Positions 26,006 through 40,050 of a stretch of DNA of 64,000 bases are shown here, in pieces. Origin of the DNA: Antennarius striatus. Its lineage: Eukaryota > Chordata > Actinopteri > Lophiiformes > Antennariidae. The translations under genes were made by a program, and so were the position numbers. The stretch spans positions 16,463,501-16,527,500 of the forward strand of contig NC_090780.1 in assembly GCF_040054535.1 (NCBI RefSeq), read 5' to 3'. The notes under the pieces were generated by a model that worked only from the letters and a program-made list of their open reading frames with translations, searched no databases and was not told the DNA's origin. Every line of letters starts with the position of its first letter. Position 1 is the stretch's first letter.

Positions 26006-28131
26006 CTATAAGACAATGGAGCGCAGATGTCTGAAGCACATGATGACATCCAGAGGAATGGGTGGGCTCAGGTGATTTCCATCCAAACGCAGGTACCTGG
26101 TGAGACAAAGTCGGTCCTTGATATACACAAAGGGACTTACAGGTGAATGCTGTTCTTGTTCCTGTCAAGGAATTTCTTAGTACATCTGTGATGTTGAGTG
26201 CCAAGAGACAATAAAACCTTGTGACGTACCTTAGTCTTGGCACCAGATTGTCATCATTATATGCAACACCCAGAGCGATTGGACACATCAGGGTACCATT
26301 GATACCTGGAAGGAAAACACATGACCCTGAATGAAGACAGGCAGATGAACACAAAAATCTACCAATTTTAGCTTGCTTACGTTAATAGTCCATCCATCCG
26401 TGATCATTCAATCTCAATTTATTAAATGTAATCTTTAATCGTCTTATTTTTAAAAACATAATAAAAAGGACAGTATATTTTGAACCAAACACACAAGAGA
26501 CCAAGAATAAAATAAATTATAATAATAATATATAATAATAAATTTACAAGAACCAGGGTGATCCTGATCAGATCCTGATCCTGTACTGTCATTAAAAACC
26601 TCAGCATCTTTTGCCACCTCCAACTCTGAAGTGAGTATGATCAATCACAGAAACCATTAATAATAAATTTTAAAATTGCTAGTAATATGAATTAAGGGAA
26701 GCACATATAAGTAATTAAAGGATCCAGGATAGAACCCTGAGGTGCACCACTGGAAATCAAACTCACTTTACTAAGAGACACTTACTAAATGGCAGAGGTA
26801 GCCGTATCTATTCCGGTAAATATACTTCTGCTTCTTCTACTTCTGCCTACTGAATCTAAGAGGACTCACTCTCAATGCTGTTGTGGTTCAGGTGCAGGTG
26901 CTCAAGGTGAGAGTTGAACAGAGGTACTGAGGAAAGCTGATTGTGGGCCAGCTGCAAGTCCAACAGGGTGGATACATTGAAAACAGCCTTGGGAACTCCT
27001 TTATCACTCAGCTGGTTACGATTCAGCCTCACAAACGACAGGTGAGTGAAATCATTGAAGTAGTCTCTGGACAAGTGAACAATAGATGAGTGGATCATTA
27101 AAAATGTAAAACCAGCTGGCGCTAAATAATGCGTTCATGCATGTGTGATCATCAGCTATATGACTACGCATGCTCTTTATACTTGCTTTGGGATGCCATC
27201 TATACTGTTTCTGTCCAGGAAAAGTTGGATGACGCCACTAGGTACCCCAGCAGGCATCTTACTCAAGATGTTGCGAGCCAGGTTGAGCTGGATGAGGCCT
27301 GTCAGGTCCTTAAATGTGTTTGCTGTCAGGTCACTGTCACTCAGCTAAAAGAGAAGTCATTGTGTTTGTTCCAAGAAAGCATTAATGTGTACGTATAAAT
27401 GCATATGTACCTTTAAACTGGTTTTTACCTGGTTGTTATACAGGTCAAGCAGAGTCAGGTTCCCCATCTTGTTGAAGACACCAGCAGGGATCTTAGAAAT
27501 GCGATTCTTACTGAGGCGGAGCTGTTCTAGGGTTGCTGGGAGACCTGCTGGAATTTCTTTCAACTGGTTACCCTGAGCATAGAGGTACAGCAGTCCTGGG
27601 ATCTTCTCAAACACCTGCATAACAGATAGGAACAAGTCACAGATTCCAGATGATTTAATGTCTTCAAATCATGAACACAAACCAAGGAAGCTTCCACACC
27701 TGTTTGTCTATTCGATGGATGCGATTATTTGCCAGGTTGATCCAGCGGACTTCGGTGGCATTGAGGAAGGACTCAGCTGTCACTTCTGAGATGTAGTTGT
27801 TTTGTAAGTACAGGTAGTGGGCTCTAAATGGGATTGCAGGGATCACTCGGATGTTCCGGTTCTCACAGTTGAGGGAGTTAGGATAACTTGGGGAGCAGAG
27901 ACACTCCCTGGGACAGTCTGGAAACATGGAGGGTGGGCCTAGGATGGGTGGGGGGAAGTCCGTGGGCTCTTGTGGTTCTGGGTGTGCTGGTGCAGCCGAC
28001 TTGCCAACAGAAGGCTTTTTGGTGGTGGCTGGACGCTTTGTGGGCTTCTTTGTCCGAAGTCTCTGGGGTAATACTGCCCCCATCAGGAGGAACAGGGCCA
28101 ATGCAGAGATGAGTCCCCAGCCAGCCTTCAT
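26006..28131 (-). CDS. prelp: Prolargin (PRELP), class II small leucine-rich proteoglycan
   Basis: Secreted matrix protein that links collagen to basement-membrane heparan sulfate. Six coding exons: 27700-28131, 27429-27614, 27187-27344, 26870-27066, 26230-26305 and 26006-26096, joining in frame to 379 residues (human 382). Order: signal peptide (MKAGWGLISALALFLLMGA), basic heparin-binding tail (RLRTKKPTKRPATTKKP), the PRELP-specific PPPILGPPSMFPDCPRECLC, N-terminal CX3CXCX9C cysteine cluster, LRRs with LxxLxLxxN motifs, and the C-terminal cap ending CFRHLRSIVL. An acceptor four bases before the ATG (exon upper end 28135) implies a noncoding first exon. The third coding exon ends CCCAAA followed by GCAAGT, and the frame only continues if this is a GC donor. 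Mammalian PRELP keeps most of this coding sequence in one exon. Confidence 0.95.
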
Positions 28132-31100
28132 GGTCCTGCACAAAATAAAAGCAGTTGTTCAGTAAACAATATTACTATATAAAATATTATTGCCTGTCAC
28201 CATCCAAAACTTGAAACAGCAGAGTCAGAAAAACCCAAATCAAGCGATGCTTAATCTCAAGCTCCTGTCCTGTAACCCGAATTACAGTAGTTGGTTCACT
28301 TGAAATGAAAAAGTGGTTTGTGTCCAAATTTATTTGGACAGAAATGTAGTTGGACATATCAGAAAACTGGAAATTTCACTCCAATTAAACCAATATCAAT
28401 AATGATCAGTAATTTTGATGACTGTGTGACCTCAATAAGGCTCTAATGTTCTTGCTCATTGTTGTAAGGGCAACCTCAGCATAAACAAATATTTCATCTG
28501 CTACTGATGAGTTATTCCTTTCATATTTTCATTATAAAATTGATGTGCTTTTCCTGGTAAACTGATGTGTTCCTTTTGGCCCACCAGGAGTGACGACATT
28601 CTTTTTTGATCATTCTGTGAGTTGGGTCTGCCTTAAAACCTTAAACTAATTAAAAGTTGTCATTTTTTTTCTTATGTGTGAACTATATATTATGTTTTAT
28701 GAAAGTAAGAAAGTTACAGATATGCTTTAACTCATCCTTTTTGTTCATTTGTTCTATTTATCTGTATTAAATCTACAAATCTTCCTTAAATAAATTCATT
28801 AAATCAAAGTATATTCATGTCATTGCCAAATGTATCTGACACATTTTCTACCTGACATGACCATAAATTACTACCTGAACTTACAGCGCTGTAATCCATG
28901 ACATATTCCTCCCAACACACACACATTTTGACCCCCACTGATGACAAATATCTGGCGCCGTTACTACCAAGGATTGACCCTGGCCAATAGGTCATGGTAT
29001 AGACAAACATAAAGCATATGTCTTTTGGATATAAAACATGACAGCGCTAAGACTATAAAACTGCAAACTGATACTTTCAGCCCTCTGCTGCATGAACTTT
29101 TATTGTACGTATTCCAACATCAGTTGTGAAATATGGTGGATGACGTTGTTCTTTATGGCTGCATCGTGTTCTATGTACACAATGAGAGCAGTATGATTCA
29201 ACCAAGTTTTTATAAAACCTTTCCATGCCTTTTTCTGCAACCAAGTGAGAAAGTAATGATAATATATTCTGTGAATTAGTGTCATAATGTCAAAATAACA
29301 TTTAGGATCTTTTTACACCTTAAATTTGGAGCAATAGAAATGAAAGAAAGTGAGTGAGAAATTGAGTAGCCATTCTTTAATCCAATTAATTTCAAGAGCA
29401 GGAGGGGTAAAACAGGAAATTTGTACTTAGGACAGAGAGGACAGGCAACATTCTGGAATAAAGGCTCTCTTGTTAGCTAGCGCTGGCCCAGAGGGAGGGC
29501 TGTGGAGGGGAAAGCCGCAAGTCTGGAAGGGTAAGGCTCTTTGACCCCAGAGGGGCTCAAAGGAAACAGGCCTAAATTCCAATCAGATGCTGATGGAGGC
29601 AGCATGTTTCAAACAATGCTACATATGAAAACGTTGAAAGTTGAGATAAATGCATGATTTTATTGTTAGGTTCAAAAGTAGAGGTTCTCCTCAAAAATCT
29701 AAAACACACATTTTCCTTTGGAAAGAAGAAGCGCTCATTTTCTTTTCCAGAAATGACCTGGAGACTCAAGAAGATCCACATACCCGGTTGTAAGTGCTGT
29801 ACTCATTTTAGTGAGCTGCTCCAAAGTTTATTCAGTTTAGTCACTCAGCCTCTCATCCATTCATCATTCCCATGAAAACTGCTCAAAGTAAAGTCTGTGG
29901 ATTGTCCAGGGTGTGCAGGTTGTGATTTCTGGACAGATGCACTGAGGATGATTTATTCAAGTGCACCTTTTATAGTGCTTCGTGGATCTCAAGCCAAGTC
30001 CTGTCCAATTCTATCATATGTGACAAACCTGGGACTGTCTCAGACCCACTAAAAATAGATGTAGGGAGATAAATAGCACCATTGCAGAGATGAATGATAC
30101 GTATAACATACATCTGCAGCGTTCTCTGGCACCTGTCCGTTCCCTTCTGGCTACCAGAGCCTCCCAGCCCCTCATTCAGAACCAACCCTCCTTCTTCCTC
30201 CATGTGTCGTAACCCGTGGTCTGGAGACAGCTCAAGACTCAGTGTCAGAATGGGCTGACTCATCGCTTTCTTATTTGTGGATTTGCTAAACAAATCTGAT
30301 CATTTCTTGCAGTGGGTCATTCCTGTGGTTTATCTCTGCAGGTTAGGACAGCCTGAACCACCTCATTGAACAGTTTATCAATCTACAATCAGCTGTATTT
30401 CATGAACTGTATCCTAACCCAATAGTCCCTGTACATTCATGTTGCAGGTGACCTGGAGCTCTTGAGCTTAAGGCAGCTGCAGATGTAGTTTTTATTTTCT
30501 TATAAAGCTCATGTGGAGTGGCCTAAAACACCAAAACTACTATTAGATGGACTGATTGATGTTACTTAACCTCTGGTGCAGAGGTCAGCGGTGTATTTTC
30601 AACCTGCCGTCTTCAGTTTTTTTTAACAGTCAACATCTCATTAAAACAATTCACTTTCTTGTGTCAAGATATTTTGAACTGCAAGCAAGACCTACACTCT
30701 TCAGTATCTTTACTTATCTTTAGACAGGGCATAGCTCTCAGACAAGCTATTAATGTTTTTGTTTGACATCAGAATTGAATATCCAGACTATTTATTGGCT
30801 GTCAAGTCCTTTCTTACACTGAAAAACCTGTTACTACTCAAAGCCTTCAGCAGAAGCCACGTCATGCACAGTAGATTAATGTGACTAAGTGCAAATTCAT
30901 GCTGGTTAGTCACAGCGAGCTCTTTGTTTTTAACGTCTCACATTCGAGTATCCCACACTAAGATACAAGCGAATGAAAACTTCAAAATATACTCAAAAGG
31001 AGTCAGTTTATACTATAATGACCATGATATAGTGAGAAGTATCTGAAATACTCATCACCAGTAGCGATTCACACTGTTATTACTATTTTTATAGATCACC

Positions 31101-31607
31101 AAAACCTCATGAGGGCAAAGCAGCCCTGCAATCTGGATGTGCAGCAAAGGAGTTAGAAGGTAAAAATCAATGCTATGTTAATAATCTGAAGTAAAACGAT
31201 TCTGATTGGTCCTGACCATCCTAGATCTCATTTTAAATTCTCCTTGTACTGGACATAAGGGATTTCAAAGCTTATTCCTCATGCAATACAGATTCACTGC
31301 AGATACAACCGTGGTGTATTGCAATGCCTTGAAATGGTCTGTGGGTTCATCAGATGAGCCGCAAAAGTGAAGATTCTTCAAAGTGATCTCACAAGCGCAA
31401 TGAAAACTTCTCGTTTTACATCCTAACTGTGCTGCTGCTGTCATCACCACTGATGGTGAAAGCTGAAATCAAATCAAGGTGAGCGTGCACGAGTGGAGGA
31501 AAAATCTGTCGAGTCATGTGACACTCGCCTGGAGGACAGAGTACCTCTGTGTATGGCACTGCGTTTCTATAGAAACGCACCAATATGGTTCAGCTGTACC
31601 AGGATCT

Positions 31608-31610
<3 letters not shown>

Positions 31611-31668
<58 letters not shown>
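31611..31668. repeat. (CA)n microsatellite followed by pyrimidine tract
   Basis: 29 CA units run directly into sequence rich in CTCTCTGT and CCCTC up to about 31910, a pyrimidine-rich strand bias of about 240 bases. Confidence 0.95.
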
Positions 31669-31669
<1 letters not shown>

Positions 31670-34600
31670 CTCTCTCTGTCCCTCTCTGTTTCAAACACAC
31701 TCCTGTCCCGTCTCATCCAGCACTCTGGGATGCAACAATTAACGTTTCTTACCTTCCTCTGCCTGTTTTGTCAAGTCACAAGTTGTGTCTTGTCCTCTTT
31801 CTGCCTCTCACTGTTTGCCTCCCTCTTCCACTTCTCTCTCTCTCTCTCTTTTCCTCTGTCTCCCTCCGTTCTTAACTCTCCCCTCCCTCTTTCTTGCTCC
31901 CTCTTTTTTCTCCATTTCGGTGGACAAGCCTGCCTGTTGGGTTTGTTCCCTGGCTCTTTTCCCTCTGAAGGTCACAGCAGTCCTTTCTACCCCGCCACCC
32001 GGCTGAAGGCCCCTGAAGTTTAATCTACCCCCCCCCCCCTTGAGGACTGCAGCCACTTTTATGTGTGATACCCGTGTCATCATTTGTTATTGTTTTATTC
32101 CGTTGCAGCATAAGAGTCTTTATTCCAGAAAAGAGTACGTACGGGTTTTCTTGCAGATTTTTACGTATGCGAAAGCTCGTGTTTCAGCAGAGGATTATAT
32201 TTTGTGAAAACTGGACCTTGACTGAGGAAAGCCCAGCTGTAAGCGCATCTCCTCTCAGTCTCCCACTCACCCCGTTACAGTTTAGATGACTGCACTCATT
32301 TCCAGCCATGTGGTTTTCATTAACAGCATCTCCATGGCATCTTTTCTCCATCAGCTAAATGCTCTGGAGGATCTTTTTCTTTCTCATCAGTAAGCTCCAA
32401 CAGGCTGATTACCGAGGTCCAGCTGACATGTGGACTGGGGTGGGGGGTTAAGGAAATACGGCTGTGTGGCACCTTGGTGACCAAAGTGTGGACATATATC
32501 TGTGTCTGTGTGTGTGTTTATGCATTGGTGGGGCTGAGGAGTGGGACATATGTTTGCTGCCCTGCATTCCTACAGAATGAGCTGCAGCTTGGGGATAATG
32601 AGGTGAACATATGGGGGGGAAAGGCTTGTATGACACATGTAGATACATTTGTTTTATTTTATTTTCTTTTTTTTCATAAAGTCTTCCAGCTCTTTGCTTC
32701 TCTTCACTCAGCTACTAAATTTTAGAATACTGAGCTCAACTGGGTCAAACATCTGGTGCAGACTGGTCCTAACAAGGGAAAGAAAGAAATCTTTTCTGCT
32801 GCCATTTAAGAAACCATGTTCTTTTATAATTGATAAAACCATATTATTTATGTAATGCAATGATTCTTCTTTTTGTTTCCCTGCATGAGTGTTTTATGTG
32901 TTGCCTGTGAGGATAACTTTGTTAATAACACACACACAACACATTTAGGGGTCCATGTACTGTATACATAATGTAATATCACTACATACGTGAGAATGGT
33001 GACAGCAGAGCACATGTAAGAAATATCGTAATTGAACTGGGAAATGTTTCCTAAATTCCTTGGTTAACCACAAATAGTTGGTTTCCAGCCACTGTTGGGC
33101 ACCATCCTGACACTTAATGCAACCAGCATGACCTTTAAATAGACAACGTGCATGTGTCGTGTTAGGGAGAGACAGAGAAACAGCATTACTATCCATGATT
33201 ATTGAAATGTATTATTCACTCCACCCAATGATTATCACAGAGTAGAGAATGCCAGGTCATGCCAAAATAAACTAGAGTTATTTGTGTCGTCTAAGATGAT
33301 GAATTAGAGTCGCTCATGCAAGTTTCAAGTTCCAATACAAGTTGGCAATGATGTCCACAAAAGATTAACTTCAGATATGTGTGTGCTTACAGACCTGCAG
33401 AACGCCATTGTCATGTAAACTATGGCATGTCTGCACATGTGCGTGCAGAGCAGTCTGTGGAAATTAAATAACATACAACATACTTTCAAATAAGTGGAAT
33501 TAAAGTGTTTTAATCAAGTTGTTCCTTTTCTTTATTGCCTTTGTTGGATGTAGTTGTATTATAAATTTGTGGTCAAAAAACACTCTAAAGTTAAAGCAGG
33601 AGCAGAGATTGCCTTTTAAAAACCACCCTTGTCATACCCGTAATGACTTTAGAATGAATTTATGTATTGTTATTCCATATTGTATATATTAGAATTTTTA
33701 AGCAAAAAAAAGATTATTATCTGGTTTTGCTTGGGAAAGTGAAGTCACGTGGTCAGTGGAATGCACGTGCTTGGTCTGCAGTTCTAAGAAAGAGTCAAAA
33801 CAGACTTTGTTCGACCGTTGTTTTTGAATGTGGATTTATGAAGAGACACGTCAATGATGGTGAACCTGACTCCTTAGATAGAGGTACTGTAGCAGCTGTT
33901 TTCTAAACAAATGCAGCAACTTAGATGAATGCCGGTTCCAGCCTAAAACGACTTGGATTGTGTAATAAAATGGGATCTTTCCAAGAATGTCCTGTTCTGT
34001 CATCTACACACTGATTGCATGATTCAGCGCTTTGATTTAAAGGAGACACAACTGAGTTTCAGTCAGAAATATAACATATCTCTCAAAATTAGACAAGACG
34101 AGTGCTAAAATTCTCCCCTCATTTACAGCTCTGCATGATGCACTCTTTCTCTACAACTTTGGAAGCCCACCTCAGCAGATTTCTGACTTTTACATGAAAT
34201 GTATTTAATAATTTGAGAATTTAAAAAAATATATTTTTCTTTTACTGTTTGAATCATTTGGTCTTTATTCCTGTATCATGTCTATCTTGTCTTCATTCTG
34301 TATTCACCTTCAATGTTTAATCTGTCATCTGTCCCTCACTTCTGGCAGAATATCTCAGCTGATTTTAATTTTTACAGAGGGGTGGTCTTTGGAATGGGGA
34401 AGAGATTAATTCATTTTTGGCAGATCAAAGAGGCGAGAATTTTCTAAGATAAAATTGATCCAGGAAAAGTGGTGAGGTGTGAGCTTTGAAAATACCCTTT
34501 TCGTTTATTTCATGTGGGAAAAATGAGTTTGTCAGTTTAATAAAAAAATCTCACATCCAAGGTAGTTAATACATATAAAGTTTGTTCAAGTTCATCAGGC

Positions 34601-35503
34601 CATTGAACAAACTGTAACCTGAACAAACCCTAAACAACAACAGGGACACTGGGTCACATCTGCAGCTGCAGATTGAGAAGAATTGCGTCATGTGTGAATC
34701 ATAATACACATGTGGTGAGTTGTAACATAATTTTTCTGGTGCTTGATGTTTATCAAGTGATTAATGATGTTTCCAAGTCCATTCATCATGCATTAATTTA
34801 AACTCTCCAGCTCACATGGACTTCACTTCACACAGTTTACACACAAATGGACATTCATTCTGGCTGTTCAGCTCAGTGTGCGTGACAAAAAGAGTGAAAT
34901 TGATTAATTTATTGCTGTTATTTCAGGATTAGGCCTTAAATTATCAGTTAAATCATAAATAAAATGTGAAGATTTTGTCATTCTGCTGTGTATTTTGTTA
35001 TTCTGTTTTGTATTCTGCTCCGGTTGTGTCTCATCCAGAAATTGATTCAATCCCACCACTGAATGGATTATTGAATCCAATGCATAAAGCATAAAGTCTT
35101 GTTTTGCCTAAACAGCTTATAATGAAGTTTCTGTGACTTAAAAAAAGAAGAAGCTGATATCAGTACTCAGTTTTTATGTGGTTTGGCATCTTGTGAGATT
35201 TTTTTATTGCTTTCTCACCACATCAATCTGATTATTTGTGCATGGGTTCCACATGAAACACTTTGACCTGTCATTGTAACAGATAGATGAACTTTTAAAA
35301 CCGACTGACAGTAACTGCAACTGCAAACCAGCTAGCAGGACCCCACCTTTAGTGGAATGTAGCACTCATTAATACAACTGAGAATTTCCCGCTGCAGCAT
35401 GCCAGAATGTCTGCTGCGCAATCAGTCCATTGGTGCTTTGTAAATAATAGCAGCAGTTCCCAAGTTCCCACTGAATTTCAAATTAAAAACAGCTTCAACT
35501 ATA

Positions 35504-35821
35504 CAGTGTGCTCTCGTGCATTCGCGCATCAACGCTCGCGGCTTTATCTCATCACGGATTTTTGGTAGCCAGTCACGTGATACCGTACATGCATTCTATT
35601 GGATGACAGCATCGAGAAACTTAAAAGTGCTTTAAACAGTCGAATAAGAGCGTGGGAAAAGGTAATACAGATAGAAGGTGGTTTAATATCAGTATGGGGA
35701 GGGTTATAAATGATTAAATTACTGTAAATAATGAGGTAAATAGTTTGTAGTTCAATTGTGGAATTCGTTCATCGCGTGTGGTTGCTGGAACGCATTAACT
35801 GCGAGGAACGAGGGCACACTG
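35504..35821. mobile_element. Pogo/Tigger-like MITE (nonautonomous DNA transposon)
   Basis: 318 bases. The left end begins CAGTGTGCTCTCGTGCATTC and the right end, reversed, begins CAGTGTGCCCTCGTTCCTCG. Both ends are flanked by TA (35502-35503 and 35822-35823), the expected target duplication. The CAGTGxxCCCTCGTT start and GCGxxx content resemble pogo/Tigger ends. The inside has no transposase. Family assignment is from memory; the element boundaries are direct. Confidence 0.82.
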
Positions 35822-38139
35822 TAGTACAGAATTATCCCCTCAGTAAAAGCTTGTTTCAGAAGAGCATGCATCTGTTACACTTGTTTTTCCTCCTTTCTGC
35901 ATCCCTTCCATGATATTTTTCACTTTTGTTACTTGTGCTGTTACACCTGTCTGCTCTTAGTTCTCCACTGCTACACAGAACAAATTGTGTTGCTAAGCGC
36001 GTCACAGAGCAGGGTGAGCACCCGTGGTGCTCCAGGCATAGAACCAATTCATGGATCGTCTAAAGACAAAAGGATTATGCACAAAAAAAGGAAAACAAAA
36101 ATGGTTGGGGGTTCAGGGAAAGTCAAGTTAAAAATCTAGTCACAAATCCGCCACCCCTTCCTCTAGCAAATCAAGAAATAACCCTTTATTTTAGACTTTT
36201 AAATGATTTATTCACAAAAGGCCTGAGCGTAGTCAACATGATGGATGCTTTGCACTTTTTCTCTAATTTTGAGTTGTAAAAATGTGAGATATTAAACAGA
36301 TGGATTCTTTTAGATACAGTATAGGGGCATGCCTATATGGGTCTTACTGCTGAGTAATCAATAATAATATACTGTATGAGTGTGCATGTTTTTTATATCC
36401 AAGGGTCTACATCAGTTCCTATTTAAAACTGGGCCGTTGGACATTTTTCAGGGATGTACATGTATTTCTGACAGAGCCAATCTTCTCCAGGTATATCTCT
36501 GGTGTTTCAGAGCTACCGTACTGACACATCTGAAGCCATCTGAGATTGGGTTCACCATACTGGGGGTGGGGGGACACAGTAGTCCATACGTACAGCAGTA
36601 TGTCCGAGCCTTAGGCACCACAACCATATGTCTTCCCTTACTGTGACACAGAGGAAAAGAACACTCCTGTTGCAGGAAGCACACATGATGAACTCTTACA
36701 TCATTCAGGATGGAGTTTAGAATGTTTTTCTCTGGTTTAACCATTTCCTAACCTCCACTTCTCATTCAGTTTAGTCAGCAAGGGTTGGAAATATTCATTA
36801 TGTAGAGAATTAGAAAACGTATTAAGTTTTTTTTGTGTCCACAAACATTGTAGTTTTGGGATCTCAACCACATTACAACCTCCACCCATCCGATTTCAGA
36901 CATCACCATTATTGTGCGTCAAAGAGAGATGTCAGAGTAAAAGCTAGATTTTGTGCTTGAACCAAAAATGTGTTTCTTGATCACATCCTCTGCTAAAGAT
37001 TCTAGACTCTAGAACAAAAACTTTTCTTTCCTGCCATATTATTGAAGTTTATTATTATAAGCCCATGGCCATTACGTTCTCTGAAACGTGTTCAAAATTA
37101 AATTGCTGCCATAAGTCAAGATATCTGAGCCCTTTGTGTTTTGCAGTGAGTTTTTTCAGCGCTGTAAGCCGATGGCATTAAAAGTTACTATCTCCAGACC
37201 TTAAAGGAAATGCAAGTGAGCAGAATCAGCATCTGTCTGTGTGGTCTAATGAGAGGGCTAGAGGTATTTGTCTAGCTTGTAAACAGTTTTATGATTTGTG
37301 AGTCATCCAGTACAAAGTGCAAGTTAAAGATGATTTTGCATCTCATCAGCTGACACCTTCTCTCCATTTCCTGTTTAGGGTGACTTGGCTCATTAGCCAA
37401 AATATTTGTTTTAGGTTTATTTCTTGAACATGGAATCTCGTGTAATACATACTGCATCACTGTATACCTTGCAATACAACAAAACAGTTCTTATTGAATT
37501 TGACTTCTTAGTATTTTTTTTTTTGTATTTTAAGTCAAATTTTCCTGTCTGTCATTTTGCAGGATTATTAAAAACAAACCTACTTACTTCATGACACACG
37601 GTAGGAGAGTTTGACTTGTGTTAGGGAAGAACGTTTTTGACCATTTAAAAACAGGACAAACCTCTGACTAGTGGAATCGTTAAAGCTTTGCCCATTTCCT
37701 CTTAAGCTTAAGTCTCCCTTGGAAAACAGCATTTAAAACAACATGCAGTGAAGTTTCCTCTAGAGTCAACAGCCAAGGCACTCATATTACATGCCTCAAC
37801 CCAACATGGACAAAAACCTGTTGAGATCTTTTGAGTCTGTTATTGTGAATGCTGTTATCAATGGGCAGTGAATGTTGAAGCATAGTTTGGCAGGAGCAAG
37901 AATTCTACTTTACTTTGTGTCACACCATCGGTAGACAAAACATTTAACTGAATTGAAGTGTTATTTCAGTATTACACACACTGACACCGGATGTCCTCCT
38001 CTGGTCTGTATGAGTTCCTTTAGGTTTACTTACTTCCTCCTAACACCATGAACAATCAACATTGCTGATTCTAAATTGGCCATAGGCATGAATACACATA
38101 TAATTTGTTGATATTTTTTCTATGTGGCCAGGTGATGAA

Positions 38140-38215
38140 ATGGTGACTGGTCCATGGTGAACTTGCGTCATGCCCAGATTCACCATGGACTAGCCTGGGA
38201 TAGGCTCCAACTTAT
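38140..38215 (+). repeat. Fragment of fish interspersed repeat
   Basis: Contains TGGGATAGGCTCCAAC preceded by GACTGGTCCATGGTGAA, matching the same repeat core as at 19895-19985 but in the opposite orientation. Confidence 0.45.
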
Positions 38216-39919
38216 GCCAACACCACAATGCCCTTTGCAGCCTGGCCCAAAATTTAACTGGCTCAACAGAGTAAATAGTTAAAGTGCCTGTTGTTATTTT
38301 TAATCCTCGATGATGCTGGAAGGCTGTACTAGAATGTTCTAGATTCCTTTATTTTGTCGTAATAAAGTTGTTAATATTTCCAGGGAGTGCTTTATTACAC
38401 CTTGACTTCTGTATTTCTTCAAAAAAAAAAAAAAAAGGTCAGCTGCTTAAAGAATTAATTATGTAAGCAGAGATTCTGACATCTGGTATAACGTTTACTG
38501 GAGACTTATTTCTATGTGTATTTGCTTTCTAAGTTTTTTTTAAAAGCTGATATGTTTTCTATAATAATTCCAACATCTCGATTCAACCTTGATCGGTGTT
38601 GTAGCTGTTTTAGCCAAACTAGATGACAGGTGTCTGTGTCAGATCCATTGTGATGGATTCATTTCACAATCTCTGAAAAAACACTCCAAAACAATATTTT
38701 GACACATACATGGATTAAATTGCTTCTGACAGGGATATGATTGCCCTGGCATCATAGCTGGAAGACAGAGGTTACTTCCTTGGCAATAAGTTCAAGATCT
38801 CTCATCTAGGGCAGAACTTCAGAAACATTGAACAGTAGTTATTTATGTCGGTTACATCATCATCGACCACAGAGTTAGCTTCAGTCCAGCGCGTGAGGCT
38901 TTCTCACGATTCATGTTGAACATTTGATGGTGAGACAGACCTCTGCACACTGCCTAACTAGACTGGCTGAGCTTCAGCTATACTGTGCACAGTTTATTTT
39001 AACATGATGTCATTTTAGACTTCACATTTGTGTTTCACTTCCTTTCACCTGAACACAGTTTATTTGCTTCAAGGAAAGCGGCGAGTCTCTACATTCTGTC
39101 CATCTATGTGATAACATGAGCTTTGAATGTACAGTAGACATTGCACAGCCAGCCAAAGATTTTCTCTCATGTAACTACAGAAAAGACACAGATTTAGCTT
39201 GCATTGAAGGGCACTTTGCCTATGCCTATGTAAAAGATTTTCCATCACCTTCCCTTTCATAGCTTTGTGAGAATTTAACATTAAAGAATACACAATTCAA
39301 GTAATCAAGCAAAAATGGCTTTCTGTCAAATAAAACTGCATGGAAGCCACAGGGAACGAAAAGCCATGCATCAAATGAAGTCCTTAATAGCACTGCCTAC
39401 TGAATGTGTTTCTGAATGTTTCCCTTTGAAACACTGCGGTAGTTAATGATACTAAATCTTTGCATCACCGTGCTTCAAGGCTCTGAAAATGAGGAATACA
39501 TCACAGGTCTGGTTTAAGTCTTAATGACCAATCGTGATTTACAGAAGTAATAGACTGCAGTAATACAAGAAAAATCAAGAGAGAAATCGAGTTTGTTCCC
39601 AGAAGTAGAGCTATGACACAAATAAAGACAAGCCTGCAGATTAAAACGAAAAACAGTGGAGCAGTCGAGCATGAGCAGTAACAGATGAAAAAGTGTATTT
39701 TTAAGACATTTTACTAGGGAAGAAAAACAACATTAAATGTATTGCAGGTAAAAAATATGCTCAGTTCTTTTATTTGTCAAGAGAGGTTAGGCCATACCAC
39801 TGTTACAGTGTATGTGTATGTTATATATGAGGAAACCAGCTATTGGTTTGATCAATTTGGCATCAAGTCTGGAAGCATGAAAGACTTGGTCTGGCTTCGT
39901 TCAAAGGCAAAACATTGCA

Positions 39920-40050
39920 CCTACCTGCACATCTGACGGTTGGAGAGAAGCAGGATCCACTCTGGATAGGTCACAAATTCATCATGGGGCAACCACAAAG
40001 AAAGAAAAACACTCATTCATATCCACAGGCAGGACACAGGAAGAACATCC
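39920..40050. repeat. Fragment of fish interspersed repeat
   Basis: Contains CTGGATAGGTCACAAATTCA, then CACTCATTCATATCCACA and GAAGAACATCCATACTCCAC, an order of short cores common in fish genomes beside the repeat seen at 38140-38215. Probably part of the same family. Confidence 0.4.

Noticed and set aside
27187-27193. GT donor (GTATAA) for the third prelp coding exon
   Set aside because: It would end the exon in phase 0, and the next acceptor then gives a frameshift. The GC donor restores the PRELP frame.
28132-28143. Upstream in-frame prelp start giving extra residues before MKAGW
   Set aside because: The upstream codon is TTG, and the splice acceptor lies between it and the ATG, so those bases are mostly intron.
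31493-32083. Overlapping open frames up to 176 aa on both strands
   Set aside because: They are translations of a CA repeat and the pyrimidine tract after it. No domain, no splice pattern, all low complexity.
36380-36744. Overlapping open frames near 90-98 aa on both strands
   Set aside because: No similarity I recognise, no splice context, and lengths expected by chance.
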